In this document: piece by piece, positions 8,686 to 18,205 of the stretch
Layout of the letters: each line of letters starts with the position of its first letter
Position numbering within the stretch: position 1 is the stretch's first letter
Source of the DNA: CAYNST01 sp964434105
GTDB taxonomy: Bacteria; Pseudomonadota; Gammaproteobacteria; Pseudomonadales; Cellvibrionaceae
Assembly: GCA_964434105.1 (NCBI GenBank)
Contig: CAYSTJ010000009.1
Location: 1 to 64,000 of the forward strand
Reading direction: 5' to 3'
Length of the DNA: 64,000 nt
Made by a program: the position numbers and the translations under genes
Notes under the pieces: model-generated
The model's input: only the letters and a program-made list of their open reading frames with translations
What the model was told of the DNA's origin: nothing
Databases searched by the model: none

Positions 8686-9792
8686 ATGTTGAAAAAAACT
8701 CCGCTGGCTGCTGTCCATGAACGCATGGGCGGGCGTATGGTTGATTTTGCCGGCTGGTCATTGCCGGTTAACTATGGCTCGCAGATTGATGAACATCATG
8801 CAGTGCGGCGTCGTGCCGGCCTGTTCGATGTATCCCATATGACCATCATTGATGTTCTGGGCGACGACGCGACCACTTTTTTGCGATTTCTGCTGGCCAA
8901 TGATGTCATACGCCTGCAGCAGCCGGGCAAAGCCCTTTACTCGGCCATGCTGAATGCGCATGGCGGTGTATTGGATGATCTTATCGTATACCGGCGCCGG
9001 AATGGCTATCGCCTGATTGTCAACTGCGCGACGCGGGAAAAGGATCTAACCTGGCTCAAACTGCAAAGTGATGGATATCAGGTCACAATCGATGAGCGGC
9101 CTGAGCTGGCCCTGATCGCGGTGCAGGGTCCGCTGGCGCGCGCATTGTTCGGTGAGCACTGCGCCATGGGAGAAGACAGGCAGGCTGTTGATGAGCTGGC
9201 CTCTTTTTCCGGTACGGACCTGACGAATGGCTGGTTTGTCGCACGGACTGGTTATACCGGTGAGGACGGCCTGGAAATCATGTTGCCCGAAAGCGAGGCC
9301 GAATACTGCTGGACGACGCTTGCTGGGCATGGCGCCACTCCCTGCGGGCTGGGCGCCCGGGATACGTTACGGCTGGAAGCGGGAATGAATCTCTATGGTC
9401 ACGAAATGGACGATTCGGTATCGCCGCTGGTGGCGAATATGGCCTGGACGATTGCGTGGGATGATACGCGCGATTTTATCGGGAAAAAAGCACTGGAAGA
9501 GCAGCGGCAGGCCGGCATCAAGGATAAACTGGTAGGGTTGCGTCTACAGGGGCGCGGTGTGCTACGGGAGGGCTATGCGGTCCATATCCCCGGTACCAAA
9601 CGTACCGGTAAAGTTACCAGTGGGACGTTTTCGCCGACGCTGGGCTATTCCATCGCGCTGGCACGCGTACCCATTCTGGCCAAAAATGAGGCGCAGGTTA
9701 TGATTCGGGGCAAACTCGTGCCCTGTGATGTAGTCAAGCCCTGTTTTGTTCGCAACGGACAGCCGATAATACCCGAATCTGACATGGCCTGA
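8686..9792 (+). CDS. gcvT: Glycine cleavage system T protein (aminomethyltransferase)
   Basis: Transfers the methylene carbon of the aminomethyl-lipoyl arm of GcvH to tetrahydrofolate, releasing ammonia. The 368 residues match the family length (364 in E. coli). Visible hallmarks: RMVDFAGWSLPVNY near the start, the catalytic Asp region GVLDDLIVYR around residue 97, the RTGYTGEDGLEIMLP block around 187, and GLGARDTLRLEAGMNLYGHE around 222. It is followed 123 bases later by gcvH. gcvP, normally the third partner, is not in this window. No clear Shine-Dalgarno precedes the ATG. Confidence 0.96.
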   Translation: MLKKTPLAAVHERMGGRMVDFAGWSLPVNYGSQIDEHHAVRRRAGLFDVSHMTIIDVLGDDATTFLRFLLANDVIRLQQPGKALYSAMLNAHGGVLDDLIVYRRRNGYRLIVNCATREKDLTWLKLQSDGYQVTIDERPELALIAVQGPLARALFGEHCAMGEDRQAVDELASFSGTDLTNGWFVARTGYTGEDGLEIMLPESEAEYCWTTLAGHGATPCGLGARDTLRLEAGMNLYGHEMDDSVSPLVANMAWTIAWDDTRDFIGKKALEEQRQAGIKDKLVGLRLQGRGVLREGYAVHIPGTKRTGKVTSGTFSPTLGYSIALARVPILAKNEAQVMIRGKLVPCDVVKPCFVRNGQPIIPESDMA

Positions 9793-9915
9793 TTGAAACA
9801 GCCAGACTGTCGTGAATGTAATCCCATGTAACTAACGGCGCAAACTTCGTTTCGCACGAGCCTTGATCAAGTGCCAAGAACCTTTAACCAAATAAGCAAT
9901 CGCTTGAGGATTGTT

Positions 9916-10302
9916 ATGAGTGAAATACGTGCAGATTTAAGATACCTGGCCAGTCACGAGTGGGCCAGGGTTGAAGACGACGGTACCGTTACCGTCGGCA
10001 TTTCCGACCATGCCCAGGCTGCACTTGGCGATGTGGTCTATGTAGAATTGCCGGAGATTGGCAGCGACGTCAGCGTCGGTGTGGAAGCTGGTGTGGTGGA
10101 ATCCGTTAAAGCGGCATCGGATATCTATTCACCGGTGTCCGGAACCGTGGTGGCGATAAACGAAGCCATCGTCGATGCGCCGGAAACGGTCAATGCATCA
10201 CCATATGATGATGGCTGGTTCTTCCGCGTCAAACCGTCGGACATTACCCAGCTGGAAGATGCTCTGGACGCCGACGGCTATCGAGCAGAAGCGGGTGAGT
10301 AA
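9916..10302 (+). CDS. gcvH: Glycine cleavage system H protein (lipoyl carrier)
   Basis: Small lipoylated shuttle of the glycine cleavage complex (128 residues, family about 129). The lipoyl-accepting lysine is Lys65 in VVESVKAASDIYSPVSG. The ATG at 9916 is chosen over an earlier in-frame start because MSEIRADLRYLASHEWA is the family N-terminus and GAGGA lies five bases upstream. It probably shares a transcript with gcvT. Confidence 0.96.
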   Translation: MSEIRADLRYLASHEWARVEDDGTVTVGISDHAQAALGDVVYVELPEIGSDVSVGVEAGVVESVKAASDIYSPVSGTVVAINEAIVDAPETVNASPYDDGWFFRVKPSDITQLEDALDADGYRAEAGE

Positions 10303-10895
10303 TTCACTGCCGATGCGCAGACCGATGCAGGTGCTTCCCTGATACTGAAATCCCGGGTTTGATATTGGACCCGCAGCCAGCGCTTATCAAGCGTCACAGG
10401 GACGCGACGGTTCGGGGGAAGCAGCCCGTCGGCAGATCAATGAACTGGCCATCCATCCCATGGAAAGGACGGACTGCCGGTGTCTGCATCCGGCGCCATG
10501 CCGTTGGCGCCGGACGCGCTGACGGATAGCGTGCGTGGCGCCGCGCGCCACTGTGATCGCGATGCCCAGTTGATCTATCGGCAGTCTGGGTCCGAATCAT
10601 CCTGTGCGCCCGGCCAAACCGAAAGCCGATTACCTGAATGCCCCCTTGTTCCGCATTACTCCGCCCCACAGAACCGCGCCTTGCCGTATTCCTGCCGCGA
10701 ATTAATGCGCGGATACCCGACTACAGCACTTGGTTTTTGCGGCGAATTGCGTTAGGGTCTGTTGACGTTTCAACAGAGGCGATGATGAAACGTCAACAGA
10801 CCCTGACGTGCGTAACCTGTAGAAAAAAATGCGCGGCGTGATGTGGTCCGTGTTACTTATCCGAATAATAAAAACTCAGTGCTCGCGAGGTCAAG
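10303..10895. other. Long intergenic region without a recognised gene
   Basis: Nearly 600 bases between gcvH and the activase gene. Short open frames on both strands lack ribosome sites and recognisable motifs. The only clear structure is the hairpin repeat at 10754-10804. The position downstream of gcvTH would suit gcvP, but I found no readable remnant of it. Confidence 0.4.
10754..10804. repeat. Perfect 18-bp-stem hairpin, full copy of a dispersed repeat
   Basis: The arms AGGGTCTGTTGACGTTTC and its exact reverse complement flank a 15-base loop AACAGAGGCGATGAT. The loop plus right arm recurs at 1630-1660 with two mismatches in 31. Such hairpins in intergenic DNA suggest a REP-like or miniature inverted-repeat element. 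There is no T run after the stem, so a simple terminator is less likely. Confidence 0.7.
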
Positions 10896-13800
10896 ATGGA
10901 ATCCGGCTATCTCACGCTCGGTATTGATGTAGGTTCAACCACAGTCAAGCTCGTGGCTGTCAATTCTGCCAACCGCCAGATACTGTGGAGCCAGTATCAG
11001 CGACACGAAACCCGACAGGCTGAAAAAGTCCTTGAAATGCTGGAACGGGTTTGCGTCGATCTGCCAGCGCTGTCTCTGCAGTCCACCCGTGTATTTATTA
11101 CCGGCTCCGGCGCAGGACCAATTGCCCCCCACCTGAATGCCCGTTTTATCCAGGAGGTTAACGCCGTTACCATGGCGGTGGAAGACCTGCACCCGGATGT
11201 CGGCAGTGTGATTGAGCTTGGCGGTCAGGATGCCAAGATCATCATGTTCAAAACCAGTGACAAGACCGGTGAGAAACGCGCGACGACGTCCATGAATGAC
11301 AAGTGCGCATCCGGTACCGGTGCAACCATCGACAAATGCCTGATCAAGGTCGGCATGCCGCAGAATGAAGTCGGCAAGCTGAATTTTGATCCTGCCAAGC
11401 TGCACCACGTGGCAGCCAAATGCGGTGTATTTGCCGAAACCGACATCGTCAATCTGGTCAAAAGCGGCATTCCTGCCAATGAAATTATGTGTTCCCTCGC
11501 GGATGCCATTGTCGGGCAGAACCTTTCCGTTCTAACCCGGGGCAATACCCTGAAACCCAAAGTCCTGCTGCTCGGGGGGCCCAATGCCTATCTGCCCTTC
11601 CTGCGGGATTGCTGGCGCTACCGCATTCCGCAGACCTGGGAGGAGCGGGGCTTTGCCTACCCACGGGACGTATCACTGGAAGAGTTGATTTTTGCGCCGG
11701 ACAATTCGGAATATTACGCCGCCTATGGTGCCGTGCTGTTTGGCCTGCACGAAAAGGACGTGCAATGTTGCGGCGGCCTGGAAAAGCTGCAGGCGTTTAT
11801 CCGCGATGGCCGCAAAGCCCAGCTTGGCAACAACGCAGGCCCCGGGTTGGTCGCCTCGTCTGACGAAGCCATTGTTTTTTCGAGAAAATATCAGACGCCC
11901 GGTTTCGCTGCACGGCCAATTCCCCCGGCCGGGCGGATCCAGGGATATATCGGCCTTGATGGCGGTTCCACGTCCAGCAAATGTGTATTGGTCGATGAAG
12001 ACGGCGAAATTTTGCAGAAAGTCTATCAGCTGTCCAAAGGTAACCCGCTGGAAGACATGAAACAGATGTTTCTGCAGTTGCAGGACTGGGCCGGCAGCCA
12101 GCAGGCGCAGCTGGAAATCCTGGGGTTTGGTGTGACCGGGTATGCCGGCGATGTGATGGAGGCCGCGCTGAAGGCGGACGCCAATATTGTGGAAACCGTG
12201 GCGCACATGAAAAGCGCCCAGCATTATTTTCCGGATGTGGATGTGATCTGCGATGTGGGTGGTCAGGACATCAAGGTCATGTTCATGCAGAATCGCACCA
12301 TCAAGAATTTCCGTCTTTCCAATTCCTGCAGCGCCGGAAATGGCATGTTGCTGCAGGCCATGGCCGACCAGTTCGGTGTGCCGGTCGAGCGATATGCGGA
12401 GACGGCATTCAAGGCCGAATTGTCACCAGAATTCAGTTACGGCTGCGCGGTATTTCTCGACTCCGACCGCGTCAACTTTCAGAAAGAGGGGTATAACGGC
12501 GAGGAATTACTGGCTGGTCTGGCGCTGGTATTGCCCAAAAACATCTGGCAGTACGTGGTTCAGATACCGCGCATGGCAGAACTTGGTCGCTTCTTTGTGC
12601 TGCAGGGCGGTACCCAGAAGAACATGGCGGCCGTCAAAGCCCAGGTGGACTATATCGAGGAGCGGGTGCCGGATGCCGAAGTGCGCGTGCACCCCCATAC
12701 CGGTGAAGCCGGTGCGCTGGGAGCTGCGTTTGAAGCCGTGCGGGTGGTGAAGCGCCGCGGCTATTCCACCTTTATCGGTTTGAATGAAGCGATTAATCTG
12801 CATTACACCACTCGCAATGACGAGCACACGCGGTGCGACTTCTGCGCCAATAATTGCTCTCGAACCTTTATCGACGCGCATGTCAGTCAGGAGGAAACTG
12901 TACGCTACATTTCCGGGTTTTCCTGCGAAAAAGGGACGGTGGAGGATCATGATGCGCTGCGCAATCTCAATCGCAAACGGCGCGAGCGCATGGTGGCCTA
13001 CCCCAATCTGGTCGACCATGAGGCGGTCTGGGCGTTCAAGCCGCTTTACAAAGTGACGCCACTACCGGCATCGGGTACGGTCGTGGACGATGTCGAAGTA
13101 CGCCGCACCCTGCTGGGTGGCGTAAAGCGGAAGAATATTCGCCGCACATTCCTACGGTCTGCGCCGCAGTCGCAGGAGTGGCGCAGCCAGTTTCGAATCG
13201 GCATTCCCAAAGCGCTGAATATCTGGAGTACGGCGCCGTTCTGGCGCGCCTACTTCGAAGCGCTTGGCCTGAAGTCGCGCAACATTGTATTTTCCGATGA
13301 TACCGGCGAAGAGATGTGGCAGGCGGGCGGCAAATATGGCTCGGTCGATCCCTGCTACCCCGCCAAAGTGGTTCAGGCCCACATCCATAATCTGTTGTTT
13401 GAGCACCACACCAAAAAACCCCTGCACGCGATCTTTTTTCCATCCATTACCCATATTCCAACCTTTGTGGAAGGGGTAATGGATACAGCCTGCTGTCCCA
13501 TTGTGGCCGGGACGCCCAAAGTGATCCGGGCGGCGTTTACCAAGGAGCAGGATTTTTTCGGTCAGCGCGGCATTACCTATCTGGACACCGCTGTAACACT
13601 GAATGAACCGCTGCTGATGAAAGCGCGTATGTTCGAGACGTTTCAGGATATGTTGCGCATTACCGAGGACGAGAATAATTTTGCTGTTGATCAGGCCTTT
13701 CAGGCGCTGCAGCATTTTGATCACCACATGCAGGAAAAGGGACGAATACTGCTGGAGCAGATCGAAGCCGACAACCGCATTGCACTGCTGATGATCGGTC

Positions 13801-14480
13801 GACCGTATCACAATGATCCGGGCATGAACCACAGCGTCCTTGAGGAATACCAGGCGATGGGATATCCGATTCTGTCCATGCGCTCCATTCCCAAGGATCC
13901 GGAATATCTGAAACGCCTGTTCGCCGACGATCTGGCGCGTGGCTATGTTGAATCACCGCTGGAAATCCACGATATCTGGCCCGAAAACTACAGTGTCAAC
14001 AGTGTGCAAAAAGTGTGGGCGGCGAAGTTCGCGGCACGACATCCCAATGTGGCCGTGCTGGACCTGTCCAGTTTTAAATGCGGTCATGACGCCCCCACGT
14101 ACGGCCTGATCGATCGTATTATGGAAGCGTCGGGTTCGCCATACTCAGCCCTGCACGATATCGATGCGAACAAGCCATCGGGCTCCATCAAAATCCGGGT
14201 AAAAACCTACGGGTATACGCTCAGGCTGGCGGAAGAGAAGCTCGAAGACCAGTCGATAAGGCAGCGGGAGCTGGAAGGGGCATTGATCGAAAAGCGCCTG
14301 GCGCTATTGGAGTCCGCCCCGGCAAAAATCAAACAGGATGCGTTGTTTATTCGTGAACTGGAATCCTGGCGTCGACGCCAGCAGGACCTTCAGGCGCAGG
14401 ATGCCCAGCCCGTGGTACCCAACCCAAATTTTGTGCAACTGCAAACGCCGCAACTCATTGCCGCCGTGGAAATTGACTGA
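10896..14480 (+). CDS. Acyl-CoA dehydratase activase with tandem ASKHA ATPase domains
   Basis: Large protein (1194 residues) of the BadF/BadG/BcrA/HgdC family. Such ATPases use a 4Fe-4S cluster and ATP to push a low-potential electron into 2-hydroxyacyl-CoA dehydratase- or benzoyl-CoA reductase-like partners. Two activase modules are seen: residues about 5-270 (GIDVGSTTVK, then KCASGTGATIDKC and AAKCGVFAETD, giving the two cluster cysteines) and about 345-620 (GLDGGSTSSKCVLVDEDG, NSCSAGNGMLLQA, SYGCAVFLDSD). The C-terminal half (about 650-1150) resembles the DUF2229/CoA-activase extension, with several conserved Cys (CDFCANNCSRTF, DPCYP, SFKCGHD). The next gene follows after 11 bases and supplies the related dehydratase-like subunit. 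The natural substrate is unknown. Confidence 0.82.
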   Translation: MESGYLTLGIDVGSTTVKLVAVNSANRQILWSQYQRHETRQAEKVLEMLERVCVDLPALSLQSTRVFITGSGAGPIAPHLNARFIQEVNAVTMAVEDLHPDVGSVIELGGQDAKIIMFKTSDKTGEKRATTSMNDKCASGTGATIDKCLIKVGMPQNEVGKLNFDPAKLHHVAAKCGVFAETDIVNLVKSGIPANEIMCSLADAIVGQNLSVLTRGNTLKPKVLLLGGPNAYLPFLRDCWRYRIPQTWEERGFAYPRDVSLEELIFAPDNSEYYAAYGAVLFGLHEKDVQCCGGLEKLQAFIRDGRKAQLGNNAGPGLVASSDEAIVFSRKYQTPGFAARPIPPAGRIQGYIGLDGGSTSSKCVLVDEDGEILQKVYQLSKGNPLEDMKQMFLQLQDWAGSQQAQLEILGFGVTGYAGDVMEAALKADANIVETVAHMKSAQHYFPDVDVICDVGGQDIKVMFMQNRTIKNFRLSNSCSAGNGMLLQAMADQFGVPVERYAETAFKAELSPEFSYGCAVFLDSDRVNFQKEGYNGEELLAGLALVLPKNIWQYVVQIPRMAELGRFFVLQGGTQKNMAAVKAQVDYIEERVPDAEVRVHPHTGEAGALGAAFEAVRVVKRRGYSTFIGLNEAINLHYTTRNDEHTRCDFCANNCSRTFIDAHVSQEETVRYISGFSCEKGTVEDHDALRNLNRKRRERMVAYPNLVDHEAVWAFKPLYKVTPLPASGTVVDDVEVRRTLLGGVKRKNIRRTFLRSAPQSQEWRSQFRIGIPKALNIWSTAPFWRAYFEALGLKSRNIVFSDDTGEEMWQAGGKYGSVDPCYPAKVVQAHIHNLLFEHHTKKPLHAIFFPSITHIPTFVEGVMDTACCPIVAGTPKVIRAAFTKEQDFFGQRGITYLDTAVTLNEPLLMKARMFETFQDMLRITEDENNFAVDQAFQALQHFDHHMQEKGRILLEQIEADNRIALLMIGRPYHNDPGMNHSVLEEYQAMGYPILSMRSIPKDPEYLKRLFADDLARGYVESPLEIHDIWPENYSVNSVQKVWAAKFAARHPNVAVLDLSSFKCGHDAPTYGLIDRIMEASGSPYSALHDIDANKPSGSIKIRVKTYGYTLRLAEEKLEDQSIRQRELEGALIEKRLALLESAPAKIKQDALFIRELESWRRRQQDLQAQDAQPVVPNPNFVQLQTPQLIAAVEID

Positions 14481-14491
14481 GAGGGTCGAAA

Positions 14492-16285
14492 ATGAATCTG
14501 GAAAATCACAATAAAGCCGAAAGCAGTGTTACCGATTATCTGCGTTCAGTTGATGTGCAGTTACAGCGTTTCGAACAACAGGAAAAAACACGCCTGTCCC
14601 TGGAGGAGGATACGCCCGATCAATGGCGTGACCTGAACCCCACTGAATTTACCGCCGCACAGCGGGCTCATACCACCATACTTCATGCCGGGCTTACTTT
14701 CGCCCACGACCTGTTTATCCAGTCGGCTTTTCGGGGGCTGGGCTACAAGGTGGAGGCGATGGAAGTTCCCGACAATAAGGCGTTGCAGTTTGGTCGGGAA
14801 TTTGGCAATCGTGGTCAGTGCAATCCCACTTATTTTACAGTCGGCAACCTGGTCAAGAAACTGAAAGCCATGCATCAGGCCGGTATCAGTAAGGAAGACC
14901 TGGTTAAAAATTATATATTTGCGACGGCCGGCTCCTGCGGGCCCTGTCGCTTTGGCACCTATGTGACGGAGTATCGCAAGGCGCTGCGTGACGCCGGGTT
15001 CGAAGGTTTTCGCGTGATCCTGTTCCAGCAGGCGGGCGGCATCAAGCAGGCAACCGGACAGGAGATGGGACTAAAGATTGATGCGCAGTTCTTTCTGACA
15101 ATGTCGAAGGCCATTTTGCTGGGCGACGCGCTCAATGCACTTATGTATCGCATCCGGCCCTATGAAATCAATGCCGGCGATACCGATGCGGCTGTTGATC
15201 GCGCGCGCCAACGCATAGCAAGGGCATTTGAAACCCGTAAAGGCCTGCTGAAGGCGCTTTGGCAAACGCGTCGCGAAATGGCCGCAATTCCAGTGGACCG
15301 TTCGCAGGTCAAGCCGCGAGTCGCCATTATTGGCGAGTTCTGGGCCATGACCACCGAAGGCGACGGCAATTACAAGATGCAGCGGTTTCTGGAACAGGAG
15401 GGCGCCGAGGTGGATGTACAGCTGGTGACCAACTGGGCGCTTTACCTGTTATGGGGGGCAGCATACGACACACGGCAGCGCGCAAAACTGAAAGGTGTGG
15501 ACAAAGGATTGGCAACCGATAAGAACGGTAGCAAGTTTGCACTGGAAAATGTCAATGTGGCGAAAAAGCTCTGGATGATTCGCGGTGCCGATCTGTTTCT
15601 GCGTGGCCTGTTTTACAGTTATGCGAGAATTTTGGGTTTACGTGACTATCATTTGCCGGATATGGACCATATCGCCGAAATCAGCCATGCGTTTTACGAT
15701 AACAACCTGCGCGGCGGAGAAGGACACATGGAAGTCGGCAAACTGATCCACAACGTGGTTGATCAGAAAGTGAATATGACGCTGAGCATCAAGCCATTTG
15801 GATGTATGCCGTCGGGGGCGGTATCGGATGGGGTGCAGTCGCTGATTACCGAGTTGTATCCGTCCGCCATATTCCTGCCCATCGAAACCAATGGCGACGG
15901 CGCCGTGAACGTATACAGCCGGGTACAGATGCAACTGTTCAAGGCCCGGCAGGCCGCACAACACGAGGTGGATACCCTGTTGCAAACGCAGGGGTGGAAT
16001 CAGGAGCAGGCGGCCCACTGGTTGAAAACCCATCCGAAATTATCCAGCGCCATCTACCGCAGCCCCCACAGTGGCGGCTGTACCGCGGTAGATGTGCTGC
16101 AGGATCTCGCACAGCGCCGTCAAGGCCCGACGCGGCATGCCCTGACGCGTCTGCGGTCGTTTATCTCCCGCCGGCTGACGCCGCGTAACCGGGCCACATT
16201 GCAGGCTGTGGAAAAAGCCGCAAAACGCTATCGGGACAACCGTGAGGATGGCTATCAGGACATGGTGGTCAAGATCTACGAATAG
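14492..16285 (+). CDS. 2-hydroxyacyl-CoA dehydratase-like subunit, activase partner
   Basis: A 597-residue protein resembling the dehydratase-like subunits encoded with tandem activases (COG3581-like). In other genomes such proteins are often fused to the upstream activase; here they are separate genes 11 bases apart and surely co-transcribed. Cysteines likely to hold an Fe-S cluster appear in RGQCNPTYF, TAGSCGPCRFGTY (C-x2-C) and IKPFGCMPSGAVSDG; the last resembles the conserved segment of dehydratase D-type proteins. The C-terminal 80 or so residues are basic and without a recognised domain. A ribosome site (GAGGG) precedes the ATG. The catalysed reaction cannot be inferred. Confidence 0.78.
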   Translation: MNLENHNKAESSVTDYLRSVDVQLQRFEQQEKTRLSLEEDTPDQWRDLNPTEFTAAQRAHTTILHAGLTFAHDLFIQSAFRGLGYKVEAMEVPDNKALQFGREFGNRGQCNPTYFTVGNLVKKLKAMHQAGISKEDLVKNYIFATAGSCGPCRFGTYVTEYRKALRDAGFEGFRVILFQQAGGIKQATGQEMGLKIDAQFFLTMSKAILLGDALNALMYRIRPYEINAGDTDAAVDRARQRIARAFETRKGLLKALWQTRREMAAIPVDRSQVKPRVAIIGEFWAMTTEGDGNYKMQRFLEQEGAEVDVQLVTNWALYLLWGAAYDTRQRAKLKGVDKGLATDKNGSKFALENVNVAKKLWMIRGADLFLRGLFYSYARILGLRDYHLPDMDHIAEISHAFYDNNLRGGEGHMEVGKLIHNVVDQKVNMTLSIKPFGCMPSGAVSDGVQSLITELYPSAIFLPIETNGDGAVNVYSRVQMQLFKARQAAQHEVDTLLQTQGWNQEQAAHWLKTHPKLSSAIYRSPHSGGCTAVDVLQDLAQRRQGPTRHALTRLRSFISRRLTPRNRATLQAVEKAAKRYRDNREDGYQDMVVKIYE

Positions 16286-16313
16286 CGATCATCGCCCCCT
16301 GGGACAATGCCGG

Positions 16314-16343
16314 CGGGCGTGCTTTTGCGCAGAAGCAGGCCCG
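16314..16343. terminator. Hairpin between convergent genes, possible bidirectional terminator
   Basis: CGGGC-G-TGCTT pairs with AAGCA-G-GCCCG around an 8-base loop; a single G/G mismatch interrupts the stem. It sits between the ends of the dehydratase-like gene and the imelysin-like gene. No strong T run follows on either strand. Confidence 0.35.
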
Positions 16344-16357
16344 TCATATCAGTGACC

Positions 16358-17545
16358 CTAGGTCAGATCACGCACGGCGCTGGCAAGTTTCGATAAGGCG
16401 CTGTAGGTGTCGCGCCAGTCGATAACGGCAGCCTGGTTGTCTTCGTCGACGGTGGTCAGCGGCTGATCGAGAATGTCCTGCAGCTCATCGAGGGACGCCT
16501 GGGTCAGTTCGACCAGTCTTGCGCGTGGCTGCATATCGATCTGTTGCAACACCAGAGACCAGCCATTCAGCTGACGGATCAGACGCTGTGCCAGTTGCCG
16601 ATCCGGCGGGAAAAGCGCTTCCGTGCCATCGGGCGTGCGACGGGTCTGTTCGGTGAGCGTAATTATCTGTTCGGTCAGCATGGCCAGGCCAGCACGCAGC
16701 AACGCAGTTACCCGTTGCTCGCTGCTCAGACCGGCAAAGTGCGCTCCGGGACTGTTTCGTCTCTGTTGCCAGAGAGCTTGCAGGTGTTGAAGCTCGGCCA
16801 CGATCAATTGTGTCTGCAGGCCAATCAATTGGCGGCGACGGTTTTGGGGTAATTCGGTGGTTGATGCGTAGCCGGCATGACGCTGCTCGGCATTCAGGCT
16901 GTCGACAGCCTGCAATATTTCAGGCGAACGTGAATCGCGTTCGCCGAAAAGTACGAATTCCAGTGCGTAGAACCCCAGTGCAACATCACCGTCATCCATC
17001 AGGCCATGCTGCTGACGCAGGGTGGTCTCGTTCAGTGGCAGTCCGATATCAAAGACAAGACCGACCGCGGTGTAGGGGCCAAACCGGTCCAGATAGCCCG
17101 GCTGGATCGGCCAGGCTGCGAGCCGGTGATCGAGTTCGGTCAGGGCCTGAAAGTTTTGCGGCGAGATCAGGCCGAGACGTGTAAACACATAAAAATCTTC
17201 ATAGGCCGCAATGGCAGCCTGCCAATCCCGTCGGGCCTGCTGCAAGCGCTGCTGGTCGGGCGCCTGCAGCAAGTCTTCGACGGTAGACTGTAGTTTTCGG
17301 GCCCTGTCAATGGCGCGCTCGGGCAACTGTCGGGTCAATGTCTGCAACGACTCTTCGCGCAGCTGCAGGGAGTCGGTCGAAATGGCGAACAGGGGAGGCC
17401 CGGTCAGTTCTGATCCAGGCGCGACTGGCGCCGGTTCCCGACTGCAGGCCGGTCCAAGCATCAGGCCAGCCAGAACCAGGCTACCCCGAAGCAGTCGTCG
17501 AGGCAGAAGCCGGTGACGTGGCGGGCGCGATTGAATGGGCAGCAT
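16358..17545 (-). CDS. Imelysin-like (M75 fold) lipoprotein
   Basis: A 395-residue exported protein with a basic N-terminus, a hydrophobic stretch and a lipobox ending LMLGPAC (Cys about residue 34). The body is helical and resembles imelysin/M75 proteins linked to iron uptake (IrpA, ICMP, Algp7). The region GDVALGFYALEFVLFG aligns with the family GxHxxE motif (usually GxHAIEYLLFG), but the histidine is replaced by tyrosine, so metal binding or catalysis there is likely altered. Typical neighbours (di-haem peroxidase-like protein, second imelysin) are absent. It ends four bases from the HAD phosphatase gene, which is upstream in the same orientation, so they probably form one transcript. Confidence 0.7.
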   Translation of the reverse strand: MLPIQSRPPRHRLLPRRLLRGSLVLAGLMLGPACSREPAPVAPGSELTGPPLFAISTDSLQLREESLQTLTRQLPERAIDRARKLQSTVEDLLQAPDQQRLQQARRDWQAAIAAYEDFYVFTRLGLISPQNFQALTELDHRLAAWPIQPGYLDRFGPYTAVGLVFDIGLPLNETTLRQQHGLMDDGDVALGFYALEFVLFGERDSRSPEILQAVDSLNAEQRHAGYASTTELPQNRRRQLIGLQTQLIVAELQHLQALWQQRRNSPGAHFAGLSSEQRVTALLRAGLAMLTEQIITLTEQTRRTPDGTEALFPPDRQLAQRLIRQLNGWSLVLQQIDMQPRARLVELTQASLDELQDILDQPLTTVDEDNQAAVIDWRDTYSALSKLASAVRDLT

Positions 17546-17548
17546 TTC

Positions 17549-18205
17549 TCAGTCTCTCAGACTTATTATGGGAACATTATTTTCCAGCGCATACTGGCGC
17601 AAACGCTCATCGGGGTCCACGGCAATCGGGTAGGTAACCTGCTCCAGCAGCGGGATATCATTGGCCGAATCACTGTAAAAATAACTGTCTGTCAGGTCCA
17701 GCCCCTGCTGCTCCAGCCATTGTTGCAGGCGTTGCACTTTACCGTGCTGATAGCAGGGGATACCACAGGCCCGGCCCGTGTATCGGCCGTTCTGCATCTC
17801 GGGTTCCGACGCCAACAGGTGCGTAATGGCGAATGTTTCGACAATCGGCGCCGTGATAAACCGGTTGGTGGCAGTGATTACCAGTAGGGTGTCACCCCGC
17901 GTTCGATGTTGCTCTACCAGCGCCCGGGCTTTCGGAAGCTGGATCAGCGTGATTTTCTCTTGCATGAACTGCCGGTGGAGGCTGGCCAGCTGCTCCGGTT
18001 CCATGCGCGCCAGCGGCGCCAGTGCAAAATCCAGATAGGCTTGTATATCGAGGGTGCCGTTTTGATAATCCTGATAGAAACGATCGTTCTGTGCCCGGTA
18101 GGCAGCCGTGTCTACCAGACGTTGCTCAATAAGGAATTCGCCCCACAGATGGTCGCTATCACCGCCGATCAGTGTATTATCAAGGTCGAACAAAGCTAAA
18201 CTCAC
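17549..18205 (-). CDS. HAD-IB family phosphatase (SerB-like)
   Basis: Cytosolic haloacid-dehalogenase-superfamily phosphatase (218 residues). Motif I is LALFDLDNTLIGGDSD (nucleophile Asp7 and acid/base Asp9), motif II is the Thr in LLVITATNRF, and motif III/IV is YFYSDSANDIPLL. The helical cap after motif I is typical of the subclass IB phosphatases such as phosphoserine phosphatase homologues. The GTG at 18205 is chosen as start: AGGAG lies eight bases before it, and earlier codons encode no conserved sequence. The substrate is unknown; many relatives act on phosphoserine-like or polyol phosphates. Confidence 0.85.
   Translation of the reverse strand: MSLALFDLDNTLIGGDSDHLWGEFLIEQRLVDTAAYRAQNDRFYQDYQNGTLDIQAYLDFALAPLARMEPEQLASLHRQFMQEKITLIQLPKARALVEQHRTRGDTLLVITATNRFITAPIVETFAITHLLASEPEMQNGRYTGRACGIPCYQHGKVQRLQQWLEQQGLDLTDSYFYSDSANDIPLLEQVTYPIAVDPDERLRQYALENNVPIISLRD

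Noticed and set aside
10303..10753. A decayed gcvP after gcvH
   Set aside because: None of the three frames on either strand gave GcvP-like sequence, so the absence is noted without calling a pseudogene.
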